The position numbers and the translations under genes were made by a program. A stretch of DNA of 64,000 nt from Serratia nevei (GTDB taxonomy: Bacteria > Pseudomonadota > Gammaproteobacteria > Enterobacterales > Enterobacteriaceae), in contig NZ_CP149940.1 in assembly GCF_037948395.1 (NCBI RefSeq), positions 3,100,001 through 3,164,000 on the forward strand. The letters are read 5' to 3'. Positions 38,893 through 47,122 of this stretch are shown here, one piece after another; position 1 is the first letter of the stretch; each line of letters starts with the position of its first letter. The notes under the pieces were generated by a model. It had not been told where the DNA came from and made no database searches. It worked only from the letters and a program-made list of their open reading frames with translations.

Positions 38893-39242
38893 CAGGCTCT
38901 TTTCTTCGTCGGGCTAGCGTCTTTACTCGATAGCTCTTGCAGTAAATGGCTTGATAGCAAAATGCCGGTATGGATTTGTTGCAGATCGTCGACGCGCGAC
39001 TCTTTGGTCAGGCGTTCGATGGTCTGGTGATCGTTAAAGCGGAAGTGGCAAACCAGCTGGTTGGTCTCGGCCAGTTTGACCATTTGCGGTAAAGTCAGCT
39101 GCGCCAACGCGTCGGCCATGGTTTCATCGATACCAAGGCGGAACATCGCGGACGCTTTTTCATCGTTGATCAAACGCTGTGCTAAAAGTAAATATGACAA
39201 ATTGATGTCATAAATATGCTTAAGTAATTCAGACGTACCCAT
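38892..39242 (-). CDS. flhD: Flagellar master regulator subunit FlhD
   Basis: FlhD is the helical partner of FlhC and the first gene of the class I operon. The start at 39242 ([24 protein letters not shown]) gives 116 residues, as in E. coli, with GGGG just upstream. An in-frame ATG nine bases earlier (39251) is less well aligned. The HTH-like region and [19 protein letters not shown] are conserved. Transcription comes from the large control region on the 39.5-kb side. Confidence 0.96.
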   Translation of the reverse strand: MGTSELLKHIYDINLSYLLLAQRLINDEKASAMFRLGIDETMADALAQLTLPQMVKLAETNQLVCHFRFNDHQTIERLTKESRVDDLQQIHTGILLSSHLLQELSSKDASPTKKRA

Positions 39243-39486
39243 ATTCCCCATCCCGACAGACTATGTTTAAAAACATACGCTGGGTGATAAATTTTATCGC
39301 CCGTGACCTGGGTTGTTTCCCAAAGTTGGCAAATTAATCTCTCAAAAACGACTGCTATAATTTTCGCCAATCGCTAAATTCGACCACTGTTCAGTATTTG
39401 CTACGAGCGTAAACCAACGTGTATGGATGTACAGCATTCTGCTTCGATAGTGTTTAGTCACCATGAAACTATTTTTACAAATTTAA

Positions 39487-39500
39487 TAAGATTATTCCTA
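39487..39500 (-). promoter_or_regulatory. RcsAB box of flhDC
   Basis: TAAGATTATTCCTA differs by one base from the E. coli flhDC RcsAB box read on the same strand (TAAGATTTTTCCTA). With a start site near 39505 it covers about +5 to +18, the same place as in E. coli, where RcsAB represses flhDC during envelope stress. Confidence 0.8.
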
Positions 39501-39510
39501 AAGCAGCGCA

Positions 39511-39540
39511 ACTCTACCCCCGAACCATTAGCACACACAA
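39511..39540 (-). promoter_or_regulatory. Probable flhDC promoter
   Basis: On the minus strand TTGTGT (39540-39535) and TAGAGT (39516-39511) are 18 bases apart and give a start near 39505. The boxes themselves are weak. The call rests on the CRP site centred about 72 bases upstream and the RcsAB box just downstream, which reproduce the E. coli spacing. Confidence 0.55.
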
Positions 39541-39568
39541 TGTAAGTGAGAGGCAATTTTAAATACAA

Positions 39569-39584
39569 TGTGACATAGATCACA
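39569..39584. promoter_or_regulatory. CRP-cAMP binding site of flhDC
   Basis: TGTGA-CATAGA-TCACA is a perfect match to the CRP half-sites. It is centred at 39576.5, about -72 relative to the predicted flhDC start, as in E. coli, where CRP activates flhDC. Confidence 0.88.
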
Positions 39585-39933
39585 AAAATAAAAAATATTT
39601 AAGCCAAATACCCCCAAATACGCACATTTATTGACCACCATTTTGCTCACAAAACAGACACAGGTAAAAAAACGTCTTAAAAACAATGTTTATCAGCCAA
39701 AAAATTATCTTTTTTAGATCAATTCGAACAAAAGCATCACCAAACCAAAATAACAGAACAAAAATCTGCATGTAGCCGACAAACTCAGCATAAATAACCA
39801 GTTAAGCCGCTAAAAAATATCCAAGCTGAAAAATAACCGCTGTAAACTATAAGGTTATTAGCTATCAGATTTGACTTAAGCCCCCCGCTTGAGGCTGTTC
39901 TAATTTTCAACATCAGGTGATTAAGGCTTATCA

Positions 39934-40020
39934 ATGATTCGCTGGCGTAGTGAACAAGCAAACAGACGTAACGATATGTTTCCGTATCAGCACGGCGAAA
40001 GAATGGTCTTTTTACGTTAA
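39934..40020 (+). CDS. Possible small ORF, 28 aa, in the flhDC upstream region
   Basis: ATG at 39934 with an AAGG ribosome site eight bases upstream, ending TAA at 40020. The predicted peptide is basic and aromatic (starts MIRWRSEQ, ends VFLR). It has no hydrophobic helix and resembles no family I know. It is too short for coding statistics, so treat it as a candidate only. Confidence 0.3.
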   Translation: MIRWRSEQANRRNDMFPYQHGERMVFLR

Positions 40021-40404
40021 ATCACCCCTAAAACGGCATATCGGCAGCACACCCTAAAACTTTAATGCTTTTTTATTTCTTTTCTGTCGCCGTTATAATT
40101 ATTCCGCAGGTGAATAGATTATTAACCCGCCCCCGTTTCCATCCTTTCATTGCGATAAAATAAAACGCAGTTTTGTTTTACTCCCCCCAATCTTCAGCGT
40201 CAGGGAGGTGAAACCTCAACGCAAGCGGCAATGACAAACACCGCGTAATGCCGTTGCGCCTCTTAGGGCGGGTGAAAAAAACGCCGCAAAAGCGACAGCG
40301 CGAACTGGCGCGCAGCAGGAACAGCGGCGCTTCTGCCGTCATCCGCGCAGCCTCGTCCTGAGACTTTCCCTATTTCTTCATTTATCAGCAGGATGAGATT
40401 GCTG

Positions 40405-40536
40405 ATGACGCACTTGCATATTATGATTTATCGAAGCGCCGCCGCAGGCGACGCCTCATTATTACCCAGTGCAATTTATCTACTTGAAATGATTTTTGTC
40501 AGGTCGTACATCACTGCCTCGGCGGCGTCGCCGTGA
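40405..40536 (+). CDS. Possible small ORF, 43 aa, upstream of the Cnu-like gene
   Basis: ATG at 40405 to TGA at 40536. A GAG/AGGA purine run lies 8-11 bases upstream. The predicted peptide (starts MTHLHIMIYRS) has a mildly hydrophobic middle, SAIYLLEMIFV. It ends 54 bases before the Cnu-like gene and overlaps an inverted GGCGACGCC/GGCGTCGCC pair. It could be chance. Confidence 0.22.
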   Translation: MTHLHIMIYRSAAAGDASLLPSAIYLLEMIFVRSYITASAASP

Positions 40537-40590
40537 GCCGCTGATGTGTTATTCACCCGGCTTTAACTATTAACAGGCTATATTTTAATC

Positions 40591-40806
40591 ATGACCGATA
40601 CGCTCGAATATTTGCTGACATTCCGTAAATGCTCCTCTTTGGACAGCCTGGAAAAGGTGTACGACAAACTGAACTATTCCATTGAAAATGATACAGAAAT
40701 GAGCAACATGTACCGCGCCGCCGACCACCGTCGCGCCGAGCTGGTTGCCGGTAAATTGTTCGATCTGGGCAAGGTGCCGAAAACGCTGTGGGCGCAGGTG
40801 CTTTAA
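40591..40806 (+). CDS. Hha/Cnu(YdgT)-family H-NS co-regulator
   Basis: The 71-residue protein is closest in my reading to E. coli Cnu (YdgT). It shares the YLL-FRK-SSL-SLEK pattern, an LNY near residue 28, and [14 protein letters not shown] followed by LFDLGKVP. Hha/YmoA proteins bind H-NS or StpA and modulate silencing of AT-rich, horizontally acquired and virulence loci. Its place next to flhDC is unusual, since cnu normally lies near rsxA. Control of the AT-rich flhDC promoter or of the nearby T6SS is an inference from position. The ribosome site is weak. Confidence 0.88.
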   Translation: MTDTLEYLLTFRKCSSLDSLEKVYDKLNYSIENDTEMSNMYRAADHRRAELVAGKLFDLGKVPKTLWAQVL

Positions 40807-41003
40807 TTCAGCGAAATTACGTGCGGCAACGGTTTTATCTTTTATTGCTATATAACCGGGCAAACGCCGCTTTTATTGCCGCGCGTGATGCGAAACACAT
40901 TTATTACGCCCATCAGGTTCTACCCTTTATCCGAGCGCAGCATGTTCTCTAAGGCCACCGACGCGGCAGCCTGAAACACGGCGGAAACAACAAGGAGTGG
41001 GAT

Positions 41004-41423
41004 ATGGGGTATCAAAACGTTCTGGTCACCGTCGCCGTCGCGCCTGACAGCCACCGCCTGGTGGAAAAGGCCGTCTCTATCGTCCGCCCCTACGCCGGCA
41101 ACATCACCCTGTTAAGCACCCTCGCCAACCCGGAAATGTACAACAATTTCGCCGGGCCGATGCTGGGCGATTTGCGCACGCTGATGGAGGAGGAAACCCG
41201 GCTGTTTATGGAAGAGCTGCGTCAACGCGCCGGTTACCCGATTGCTGATATGCTGATCGTGCACGGCGAACTGGGTGACAGCCTGGAATACGCCAGCCGC
41301 AGCAGGCCGTTCGACCTGCTGCTGTGCGGCAATCACCGCGACGGCATGATGAACAAAGTCTCCTGTTCCGCCGCCCGCTTCATCAATATCAGCCATATTG
41401 ACGTACTGATCGTCCCGCTCTAA
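41004..41423 (+). CDS. uspC: Universal stress protein UspC
   Basis: The 139-residue Usp-domain protein matches E. coli UspC (YecG): Y-N-LV-VAV near the start, PEMYNNFAGPML, HGEL and the LLLCGNHRDG loop. UspC is linked to motility, adhesion, UV and osmotic responses. In E. coli it also lies beside flhDC, so this is conserved synteny. AAGGAG is seven bases before the ATG. Confidence 0.93.
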   Translation: MGYQNVLVTVAVAPDSHRLVEKAVSIVRPYAGNITLLSTLANPEMYNNFAGPMLGDLRTLMEEETRLFMEELRQRAGYPIADMLIVHGELGDSLEYASRSRPFDLLLCGNHRDGMMNKVSCSAARFINISHIDVLIVPL

Positions 41424-41508
41424 GGCTAAGCACATTCGGTAACGTTGCCTTGCCGCCCCTGAACTAGGCTTAACGAACCTTGTTTGTCGCAATGCAAAGG
41501 AGCTCTCG

Positions 41509-42540
41509 ATGTCCCCTTCTCAACAGAACCGCCGCTTCCTGCTGGCCTCGCGCCCCCACGGCGAACCGACGGCGGCGAACTTTCGTCTCGACACCGTCCC
41601 CGTGCCGCAGCCCGGCGCGGGACAGCTGTTGTTGCGTACCGTTTATCTGTCGCTGGATCCTTATATGCGCGGGCGCATGAGCGATGCCCCTTCTTATGCG
41701 CCGCCGGTCGAGATCGGTCAGGTGATGGTGGGTGGCACGGTCTCGCGCGTGGCGGTCTCACAGCATCCCGACTTCAACGTCGGCGATTGGGTGCTGGGTT
41801 ATGACGGCTGGCAGGATTATGCCCTGTCCGACGGCAGCGGCCTGCGCAACCTCGGCCCGCACCTGCCGCACCCTTCCCGCCTGCTGGGCGTGCTGGGCAT
41901 GCCAGGGTTTACCGCTTACATGGGGTTACTCGATATCGGCCAACCGCAGGCGGGTGAAACGCTGGTGGTGGCCGCCGCCAGCGGGGCAGTCGGTTCGGTG
42001 GTCGGCCAAATCGGGAAGCTGAAAGGCTGCCGCGTTGTCGGCGTTGCCGGCGGAGCGGAAAAGTGCCGCTATGTGGTGGAAGAATTGGGTTTCGACGCCT
42101 GCATCGATCACCGCGCGCCCGACTTTGCCGAGCAATTGGCCGCTGCCTGCCCGCAGGGCATCGACATCTATTATGAAAACGTCGGCGGTGCGGTGTTCGA
42201 CGCTGTGTTGCCGCTGTTGAACGCCAAAGCCCGCATTCCGGTCTGCGGCATCATTGCCCATTACAATGCCACCGGATTACCCGCCGGGCCGGACCGTTTG
42301 CCGCTGCTGGAGGGGCTGATCCTGCGTAAACGCATTCGTATGCAAGGCTTTATCATCTTCGACGACTACGGCTCTCGCTTTGATGAGTTCCTGCAACAGA
42401 TGAGCAGTTGGGTCGAGCAGGGGAAAATCAAGTTCCGCGAGGACATCGTCGACGGGCTGGAACAGGCGCCGCAGGCGTTTATCGGTCTGCTGCAGGGCAA
42501 GAACTTCGGCAAACTGGTGATCCGCGTCGCCGACGAGTAA
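41509..42540 (+). CDS. curA: NADP-dependent alkenal/one oxidoreductase, CurA family
   Basis: This 343-residue zinc-independent MDR protein is very similar to E. coli CurA (YncB, 345 aa), the NADPH-dependent curcumin/dihydrocurcumin reductase of the leukotriene B4 dehydrogenase family. It has SLDPYMRGRM near 48, the nucleotide-binding AASGAVGSVVGQIGK at about 157, GGAEKC, IDIYYENVGG, and the C-terminal GKNFGKLVIRV. AGGAG precedes the ATG. The natural substrate is not known from sequence. Confidence 0.93.
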   Translation: MSPSQQNRRFLLASRPHGEPTAANFRLDTVPVPQPGAGQLLLRTVYLSLDPYMRGRMSDAPSYAPPVEIGQVMVGGTVSRVAVSQHPDFNVGDWVLGYDGWQDYALSDGSGLRNLGPHLPHPSRLLGVLGMPGFTAYMGLLDIGQPQAGETLVVAAASGAVGSVVGQIGKLKGCRVVGVAGGAEKCRYVVEELGFDACIDHRAPDFAEQLAAACPQGIDIYYENVGGAVFDAVLPLLNAKARIPVCGIIAHYNATGLPAGPDRLPLLEGLILRKRIRMQGFIIFDDYGSRFDEFLQQMSSWVEQGKIKFREDIVDGLEQAPQAFIGLLQGKNFGKLVIRVADE

Positions 42541-42574
42541 CCGGTAACAGGGCGTGGTACACCACGCCCTGCTT

Positions 42575-43222
42575 TTAATGCACGGCACCGTCGCCGAATC
42601 GCGCATCCTCCTCTACCGTCAGCGTCACCTGCACGATAGTGCGCACCGCTTCCACCATCGTCGCCAGCGCCATACTCGGCTTGCCCGGATGCGCCGCCGC
42701 CAGCGTGTGGCTGTACGGAATATGCACGAATCCCCCCCTGACCTTCGCGTGCTGCGTCTCCAGATAGTGCCGCAGACCGTAAAAGATATGGTTGCAGTTA
42801 TAAGTGCCTGCCGTATAAGACACCCCCGCCGGGATCCCCTGCCGGCGCAGCTGCTGCACCGCGGCCTTGACGGGCAGCGTACTGAAATAGCCCACTGGCC
42901 CGCCGGCGACGACCGGTACGTCGATCGGCTGCTTACCGGCATTGTCGGGAATGCGGGCATCGATCAGATTGATGGCCACCCGTTCCAGCGATATCTCGGC
43001 ACGGCCTCCGGCCAGCCCCAGACAAATCACCGCCAGCGGCTGCAATGCCTCGATCGCAGCGATCAACTGCAGATTGGCCTGGCCCAATACGCAGGGCAGC
43101 TCGAGCACCGCGATCTCCGCGCCGGCGATCTGCTCACCGGCCAATGCCTGCGCGACCTGCCAGGAAGGGTTCACCGCGTCACCATCGAACGGCTCAATGC
43201 CGGTAACCAAGACTTTGTTCAT
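42575..43222 (-). CDS. pcp: Pyrrolidone-carboxylate (pyroglutamyl) peptidase I
   Basis: This cytosolic cysteine peptidase removes N-terminal pyroglutamate from peptides. Family motifs are visible: EPFDGDAVNPS near the start, GLAGGRAEISLERVAIN with the catalytic Glu, AGTYNCNHIFY with the catalytic Cys, and GFVHIPYSH with the catalytic His. The ATG at 43222 is five bases from AGGAG and gives 215 residues. The adjacent ATG at 43225 is too close to the ribosome site. It is divergent from the lysR-type gene, which may regulate it. Confidence 0.94.
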   Translation of the reverse strand: MNKVLVTGIEPFDGDAVNPSWQVAQALAGEQIAGAEIAVLELPCVLGQANLQLIAAIEALQPLAVICLGLAGGRAEISLERVAINLIDARIPDNAGKQPIDVPVVAGGPVGYFSTLPVKAAVQQLRRQGIPAGVSYTAGTYNCNHIFYGLRHYLETQHAKVRGGFVHIPYSHTLAAAHPGKPSMALATMVEAVRTIVQVTLTVEEDARFGDGAVH

Positions 43223-43319
43223 CATTTCTCCTGACTGAAGGCCAAATTCGTGTGCTACCAGCCTAGAGAACGCAGTATGATTCTGGAAATGGATTATCTG
43301 TATATAGAGTATTCATAAA

Positions 43320-44252
43320 ATGAATTTAGCCAACGTCGATCTCAACTTGCTGGTGGTGTTCGAGGCGTTGTATCAGACGCGCAACGTGACCGCCGCAGGC
43401 CGGCGTCTCAACCGCGCCCAGCCCTCCGTCAGCAATGCCTTGGCGCGGCTGCGCACGCTGCTGAACGATCCGCTGTTTGTTCGCAGTGGCGGCGGCATGG
43501 CGCCCACGCCGCGCGCCCATCAGCTTATGCCGCAGATACGGCAGGTGCTTGAACAGATCCACCTGGCATTGGCACCCCCTGCCCGTTTCGATCCGGCCAC
43601 CGCCGGGCAACGGCGCTTTACGCTGGCGGCCGGCGACTATGCCGATATCTTACTGTTGCCCGCCATCATCAGCCGGTTGCGTCAGACAGCGCCCGGCATT
43701 GATATTCGCGTTTCGCGCTTGGATCGTCACAATATTTACCGGCAGCTGGATCGTGGCGAGGTGGACATCGCGCTGGGAGGGCATCTTTCCGGTACGGAAA
43801 GCCACTATGTGCGCACGTTGTTTGAAGAGCATCTGGTGTGCATCGCCAGCCGTTCGCACCCACAGCTGGCGGATGGCCGCTGGGATCTGGCGCGCTATCT
43901 CAGCCTGCCGCACGGGCTGTACGCACCGGCCGACGACGGCTCTGCCAGAGGATTGGTCGACCGTCGCCTGGCGGAAATCGGCGGCCAGCGGCGCGTCGCC
44001 GTAACCTTTTCGCATATTGTCGCTCTGCCGGCCGTGGTCGCCGACAGCGATCTGATCGCCACCCTGGCCGCCAGCGTGGCTCGACGCTTTTCCGATCCGC
44101 AACGCGTACGTTTTCTCCCGCTGCCCGACGAGTTGGCCATCGCCCCCTTTCCCATTGAACTGATCGCCGGCCGGCAGGTGCAACGCGACCCGGCCTTAAT
44201 CTGGCTCTGCGAACTGATCGGCCAAATTCCCTTCAATTTCTGCCCGGCTTAA
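43320..44252 (+). CDS. LysR-family transcriptional regulator
   Basis: The 310-residue protein has an N-terminal winged HTH (about 4-62: LNLLVVFEALYQTRNVTAAGRRLNRAQPSVSNALARLRTLL). A periplasmic-binding-protein-like effector domain follows (about 95-300). The DPLFVRSGGGMAPTPRA segment resembles the NodD/SyrM/LeuO-like branch. It is divergent from pcp with a 97-base gap, so it may control pcp, but nothing in the sequence identifies the effector. An intrinsic terminator follows. Confidence 0.92.
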   Translation: MNLANVDLNLLVVFEALYQTRNVTAAGRRLNRAQPSVSNALARLRTLLNDPLFVRSGGGMAPTPRAHQLMPQIRQVLEQIHLALAPPARFDPATAGQRRFTLAAGDYADILLLPAIISRLRQTAPGIDIRVSRLDRHNIYRQLDRGEVDIALGGHLSGTESHYVRTLFEEHLVCIASRSHPQLADGRWDLARYLSLPHGLYAPADDGSARGLVDRRLAEIGGQRRVAVTFSHIVALPAVVADSDLIATLAASVARRFSDPQRVRFLPLPDELAIAPFPIELIAGRQVQRDPALIWLCELIGQIPFNFCPA

Positions 44253-44295
44253 CGCCGGCACTCGCTGCATTTTCAATCGTTCAAACCCGCACCTC

Positions 44296-44319
44296 AGGCC
44301 CCGTCGCTGGGCCTTTTTT
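44296..44319 (+). terminator. Intrinsic terminator of the lysR-type gene
   Basis: AGGCCC (44296-44301) pairs with GGGCCT (44309-44314) around seven bases, followed directly by a run of T to 44319. It lies about 45 bases after the stop. Confidence 0.82.
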
Positions 44320-44519
44320 CGCCCACCAAATAGGAATCATCCGAATTCACATTCGACAAATTTATATATTTGATCATCTTTAACTGGCAAATGGTAAGGA
44401 TAAAAAACAGTCAGTGACTTTTTTTACGAAAAAAAAGAGTTGTTTTATAAACACGTTGGTTTAAGTGTTACAGATTTACTTTTTGGTATTACCAATTTCC
44501 CAATAATTTGAGATAAAAA

Positions 44520-44699
44520 ATGATCTGCTCGCATCTATATGTTTTAGATAATAAAAATCAAGATCGTGAGCAAGTTAACGAATTGAGCATTGATCCACAA
44601 GGCTATTTTGCAAATGCAGAGCTCTATTGTAGACTGCACAAATCGTGCCTTTGTGTAAACTTTGTTAAATCTTTCGTCAGTTCCTGTCTCAATTCGTGA
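44520..44699 (+). CDS. Possible small ORF, 59 aa, upstream of vgrG
   Basis: ATG at 44520 to TGA at 44699, with only a weak GAG ribosome site. The predicted product (starts MICSHLYVLDNKNQ) has five cysteines, an acidic/Asn-rich N-terminal half and a hydrophobic C-terminal part. No family is recognised. Base composition is AT-rich like the surrounding gap, so it may be a remnant or chance. Confidence 0.28.
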   Translation: MICSHLYVLDNKNQDREQVNELSIDPQGYFANAELYCRLHKSCLCVNFVKSFVSSCLNS

Positions 44700-44764
44700 C
44701 AGATACGCCATCGGGATCGCGCGTCAACTCTCGTGCGGTAGCTATGCCTAAACCGGGGAATAGT

Positions 44765-47110
44765 ATGGATCGCCTTATCATTGCGCACACGCCTTTGCCC
44801 GCCCATCAGCTGTTGTTCCGAAGCCTTTCCGGTGAGGAAAAACTGGCCGGGCTGTTCGAATTCGACGTCGAGCTGCTCAGCCCCGACAATCGGCTCGATC
44901 TGAAAGCACTGCTGGGACAAAAAATCACGCTGGAGCTGCGGGGCAATCCGTTGGCGCCGCGTTATCTCAACGGCAATATCACGCGCATGACGCTCTCCGG
45001 AAGAGAAGCCGGCGGCAACCGTTACTATATCTACCGCGCCGTGCTGCGCCCCACGCTGTGGTATCTGACGCAAAACCGCGACTTTCGCATCTACCAGGAA
45101 AAGACCGTTCCCGACATCCTGACTCAGGTGCTGGGGCAGTATCAGGTGAAAATCGATAATCGCCTGAGCTACGACTACCGCATCTGGGGATACTGCGTGC
45201 AGTACCAGGAGAGCGATTTCGACTTCATCAGCCGCCTGATGGAACACGAAGGCATCTATTACTATTTCACGCACCAGCAAGACGGCCATACGCTGGTGCT
45301 GGCTGATGCGCCGTCGGCACATCAGGAACTCGCCGGCTACGCCAGCATTCCCTATCAGCTCGCGGAAGGCGGCCTGGTGGAAAATAAAGACAGCATCAAC
45401 AGCTGGAGCGTCTCGGACGCCATTACGCCCAGCCTGTATAGCCTGGACGACTACGATTTTCGCAAACCGCGCGCGCGGTTGCTGGAGGCCCGGCAGAATC
45501 CCGCCTCGTTCGCGCAGGACAAAGCCGAAGTGTTCGACTGGCCCGGGCGTTATACCGATCACGCCCACGGCCAGTTTTACGTCAAGGTTCGCCAGCAGGA
45601 GTTCGAAGCGCAGCATGAACAGATGAGCGGCGAAGGCAGTTCGCAGGGCATTGCCCCCGGCTACCGTTTCCAACTGACCCAGGCGCCGCGCACGGAAGAC
45701 AACCAGGCCTACCTGGTCGTCAGCGCGCATTACTTCATGCAGGAAAACAGCTACGCCAGCAATGATAACGACGCCGGCGAGCAACGTACCGAATTTCAGG
45801 TCGTCCCGGCGGGCATCAACTGGCGCCCCGCGCGCACCACGCCCTGGCCGAAAACCCATGGCCCGCAAACCGCCGAAGTGGTTGGCCCGGAAGGCGAAAG
45901 CATCTGGACCGATAAATATGGCCGGGTGAAACTCAAGTTCCGTTGGGATCGCCACGGCAACGGCAATGAAACCAGCTCCTGCTGGGTGCGCGTCTCCAGC
46001 GCCTGGGCCGGCTGGAAATACGGCGGGATCCAGATCCCGCGTGTGGGTGAGGAAGTGGTGGTCGACTTTATCAACGGCGATCCGGATCGCCCGATCATCA
46101 CCGGCCGCGTTTACAACGAAGACAGCATGCCACCGTGGGATCTGCCCGGCGACGCCACCAAAATGGGCTTTATGAGCCGCAGCAAAGGCGGCGGCACCGA
46201 CAACGCCAGCTTCCTGTTCCTGGAAGACGCGCCCGGCAACGAATCTTTCGACATGCACGCCGAACGCAACATGAATATGACGGTGGAAAACGACAAGAAC
46301 GTCAATATTGACGGCAGTCGCACCACCACCATCGGCCGCCTGCAGGACGACACCGTCACCGGCGACGCCACATTCCTGTACAAAGCAAAACGCACCACCA
46401 CCGTCAATGGGCTCGAAACCGCCAACCTGAACGCTCACCAGACGGTGAACATCAAAGGCGGCCGCGACCTGACGATTATCGACGGCGGCGATAAGATCAA
46501 CATCACCGGCAATCAGTCTTTCAAGCTTGACGGCGCGCAGACGCAAGACATCACGCAGACGCAACATGTGACGGTGAAAGGCAATCAGACCCTCGACATT
46601 ACCGAGGGGCAACAGACCAGCACCATCAACAAGGGGCAGACGGTCAACATCACCGCCGGCGGCCAGCACACCACCATCACCGCCGGCGGGCAAACCACTA
46701 CGGTCACCGCGGGCGGTCAAACGCTGACGGTGGAGGCTGGCGGCCAGACCACCGATATCACGGGGAATGTCAAAGAAACCTACAAAAACGATCAGCAAAC
46801 GACCATTAGCGGTTCGCTCACCATCACGGCAAAAACCATCAACATTACCAGCGAGGACGGCGTGTCTATTTCGGCGCCCACCTGGAAAGACAACTGCCAT
46901 GGCTATAAGTGGACCGCGATAGGCGCCAACCTTGCCTTAACGGGGCTGAGCGTCAAGCACACGATGTTCGATGTTTCCCATAACCCGCTTTCAATCAGCA
47001 AAACCAATTTCAAGCTAAGCAACGATCCCATGACGTTCACGCAGCTTGGGGCCTTAATAACCAACGGTTCTTTGCGATTGAGCAGCAAGGCGTTGGCGAT
47101 CTTTTTATAA
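44765..47110 (+). CDS. vgrG: T6SS spike protein VgrG (TssI)
   Basis: VgrG is the trimeric T6SS tip, made of fused phage gp27- and gp5-like modules. The ATG at 44765 (MDRLIIAHTPLP) follows GGGGA and gives 781 residues. Residues about 1-365 are gp27-like (ESDFDFISRLMEHEGIYYYF). The OB fold is at about 370-460 (TDKYGRVKLKFRWDR...CWVRVSSAWAGWKYGG). A repetitive beta-helix follows with TAGGQT repeats near 630-660. After about 705 a 75-residue non-repetitive, partly hydrophobic tail has no domain I recognise. Upstream in-frame starts at 44696 and 44744 lack ribosome sites. Confidence 0.95.
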   Translation: MDRLIIAHTPLPAHQLLFRSLSGEEKLAGLFEFDVELLSPDNRLDLKALLGQKITLELRGNPLAPRYLNGNITRMTLSGREAGGNRYYIYRAVLRPTLWYLTQNRDFRIYQEKTVPDILTQVLGQYQVKIDNRLSYDYRIWGYCVQYQESDFDFISRLMEHEGIYYYFTHQQDGHTLVLADAPSAHQELAGYASIPYQLAEGGLVENKDSINSWSVSDAITPSLYSLDDYDFRKPRARLLEARQNPASFAQDKAEVFDWPGRYTDHAHGQFYVKVRQQEFEAQHEQMSGEGSSQGIAPGYRFQLTQAPRTEDNQAYLVVSAHYFMQENSYASNDNDAGEQRTEFQVVPAGINWRPARTTPWPKTHGPQTAEVVGPEGESIWTDKYGRVKLKFRWDRHGNGNETSSCWVRVSSAWAGWKYGGIQIPRVGEEVVVDFINGDPDRPIITGRVYNEDSMPPWDLPGDATKMGFMSRSKGGGTDNASFLFLEDAPGNESFDMHAERNMNMTVENDKNVNIDGSRTTTIGRLQDDTVTGDATFLYKAKRTTTVNGLETANLNAHQTVNIKGGRDLTIIDGGDKINITGNQSFKLDGAQTQDITQTQHVTVKGNQTLDITEGQQTSTINKGQTVNITAGGQHTTITAGGQTTTVTAGGQTLTVEAGGQTTDITGNVKETYKNDQQTTISGSLTITAKTINITSEDGVSISAPTWKDNCHGYKWTAIGANLALTGLSVKHTMFDVSHNPLSISKTNFKLSNDPMTFTQLGALITNGSLRLSSKALAIFL

Positions 47111-47122
47111 GTAGGGATGCCC

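Larger units (their letters stand above)
39243..40590. other. Long flhDC control region, with untested small ORFs
   Basis: About 1.35 kb without an established gene between flhD (-) and the Cnu-like gene (+). The flhD-proximal 700 bases are strikingly AT-rich and contain a perfect CRP site, an RcsAB box and a predicted leader of about 260 bases. The other half is more GC-rich, with several inverted repeats (for example 40220-40230 with 40249-40258). It holds two possible small ORFs (39934-40020 and 40405-40536). AT-richness suggests H-NS binding. Confidence 0.7.
44253..44764. other. AT-rich boundary between the lysR-type gene and vgrG
   Basis: After the lysR terminator about 380 bases are AT-rich, with poly-A and poly-T runs near 44401-44440, unlike the GC-rich genes on both sides. 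This is where conserved flagellar-side synteny gives way to the T6SS cluster. It holds one possible 59-codon ORF (44520-44699) and must contain the vgrG promoter, which I could not place with confidence. No integrase, tRNA or att repeat is visible. Confidence 0.6.

Noticed and set aside
39243..40590. IS element upstream of flhDC, as in some E. coli K-12 strains
   Set aside because: No transposase-like frame or terminal inverted repeats of IS type were found in the region.
46651..46745. Short tandem repeats in vgrG as a possible CRISPR or phase-variable repeat
   Set aside because: The repeats are in frame (TAGGQT-type) and encode the beta-helical needle, as is usual for VgrG.
44624..46900. 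758-codon open frame on the minus strand
   Set aside because: It lies opposite vgrG. VgrG domains are recognisable over the whole span, and the antisense product matches no family.
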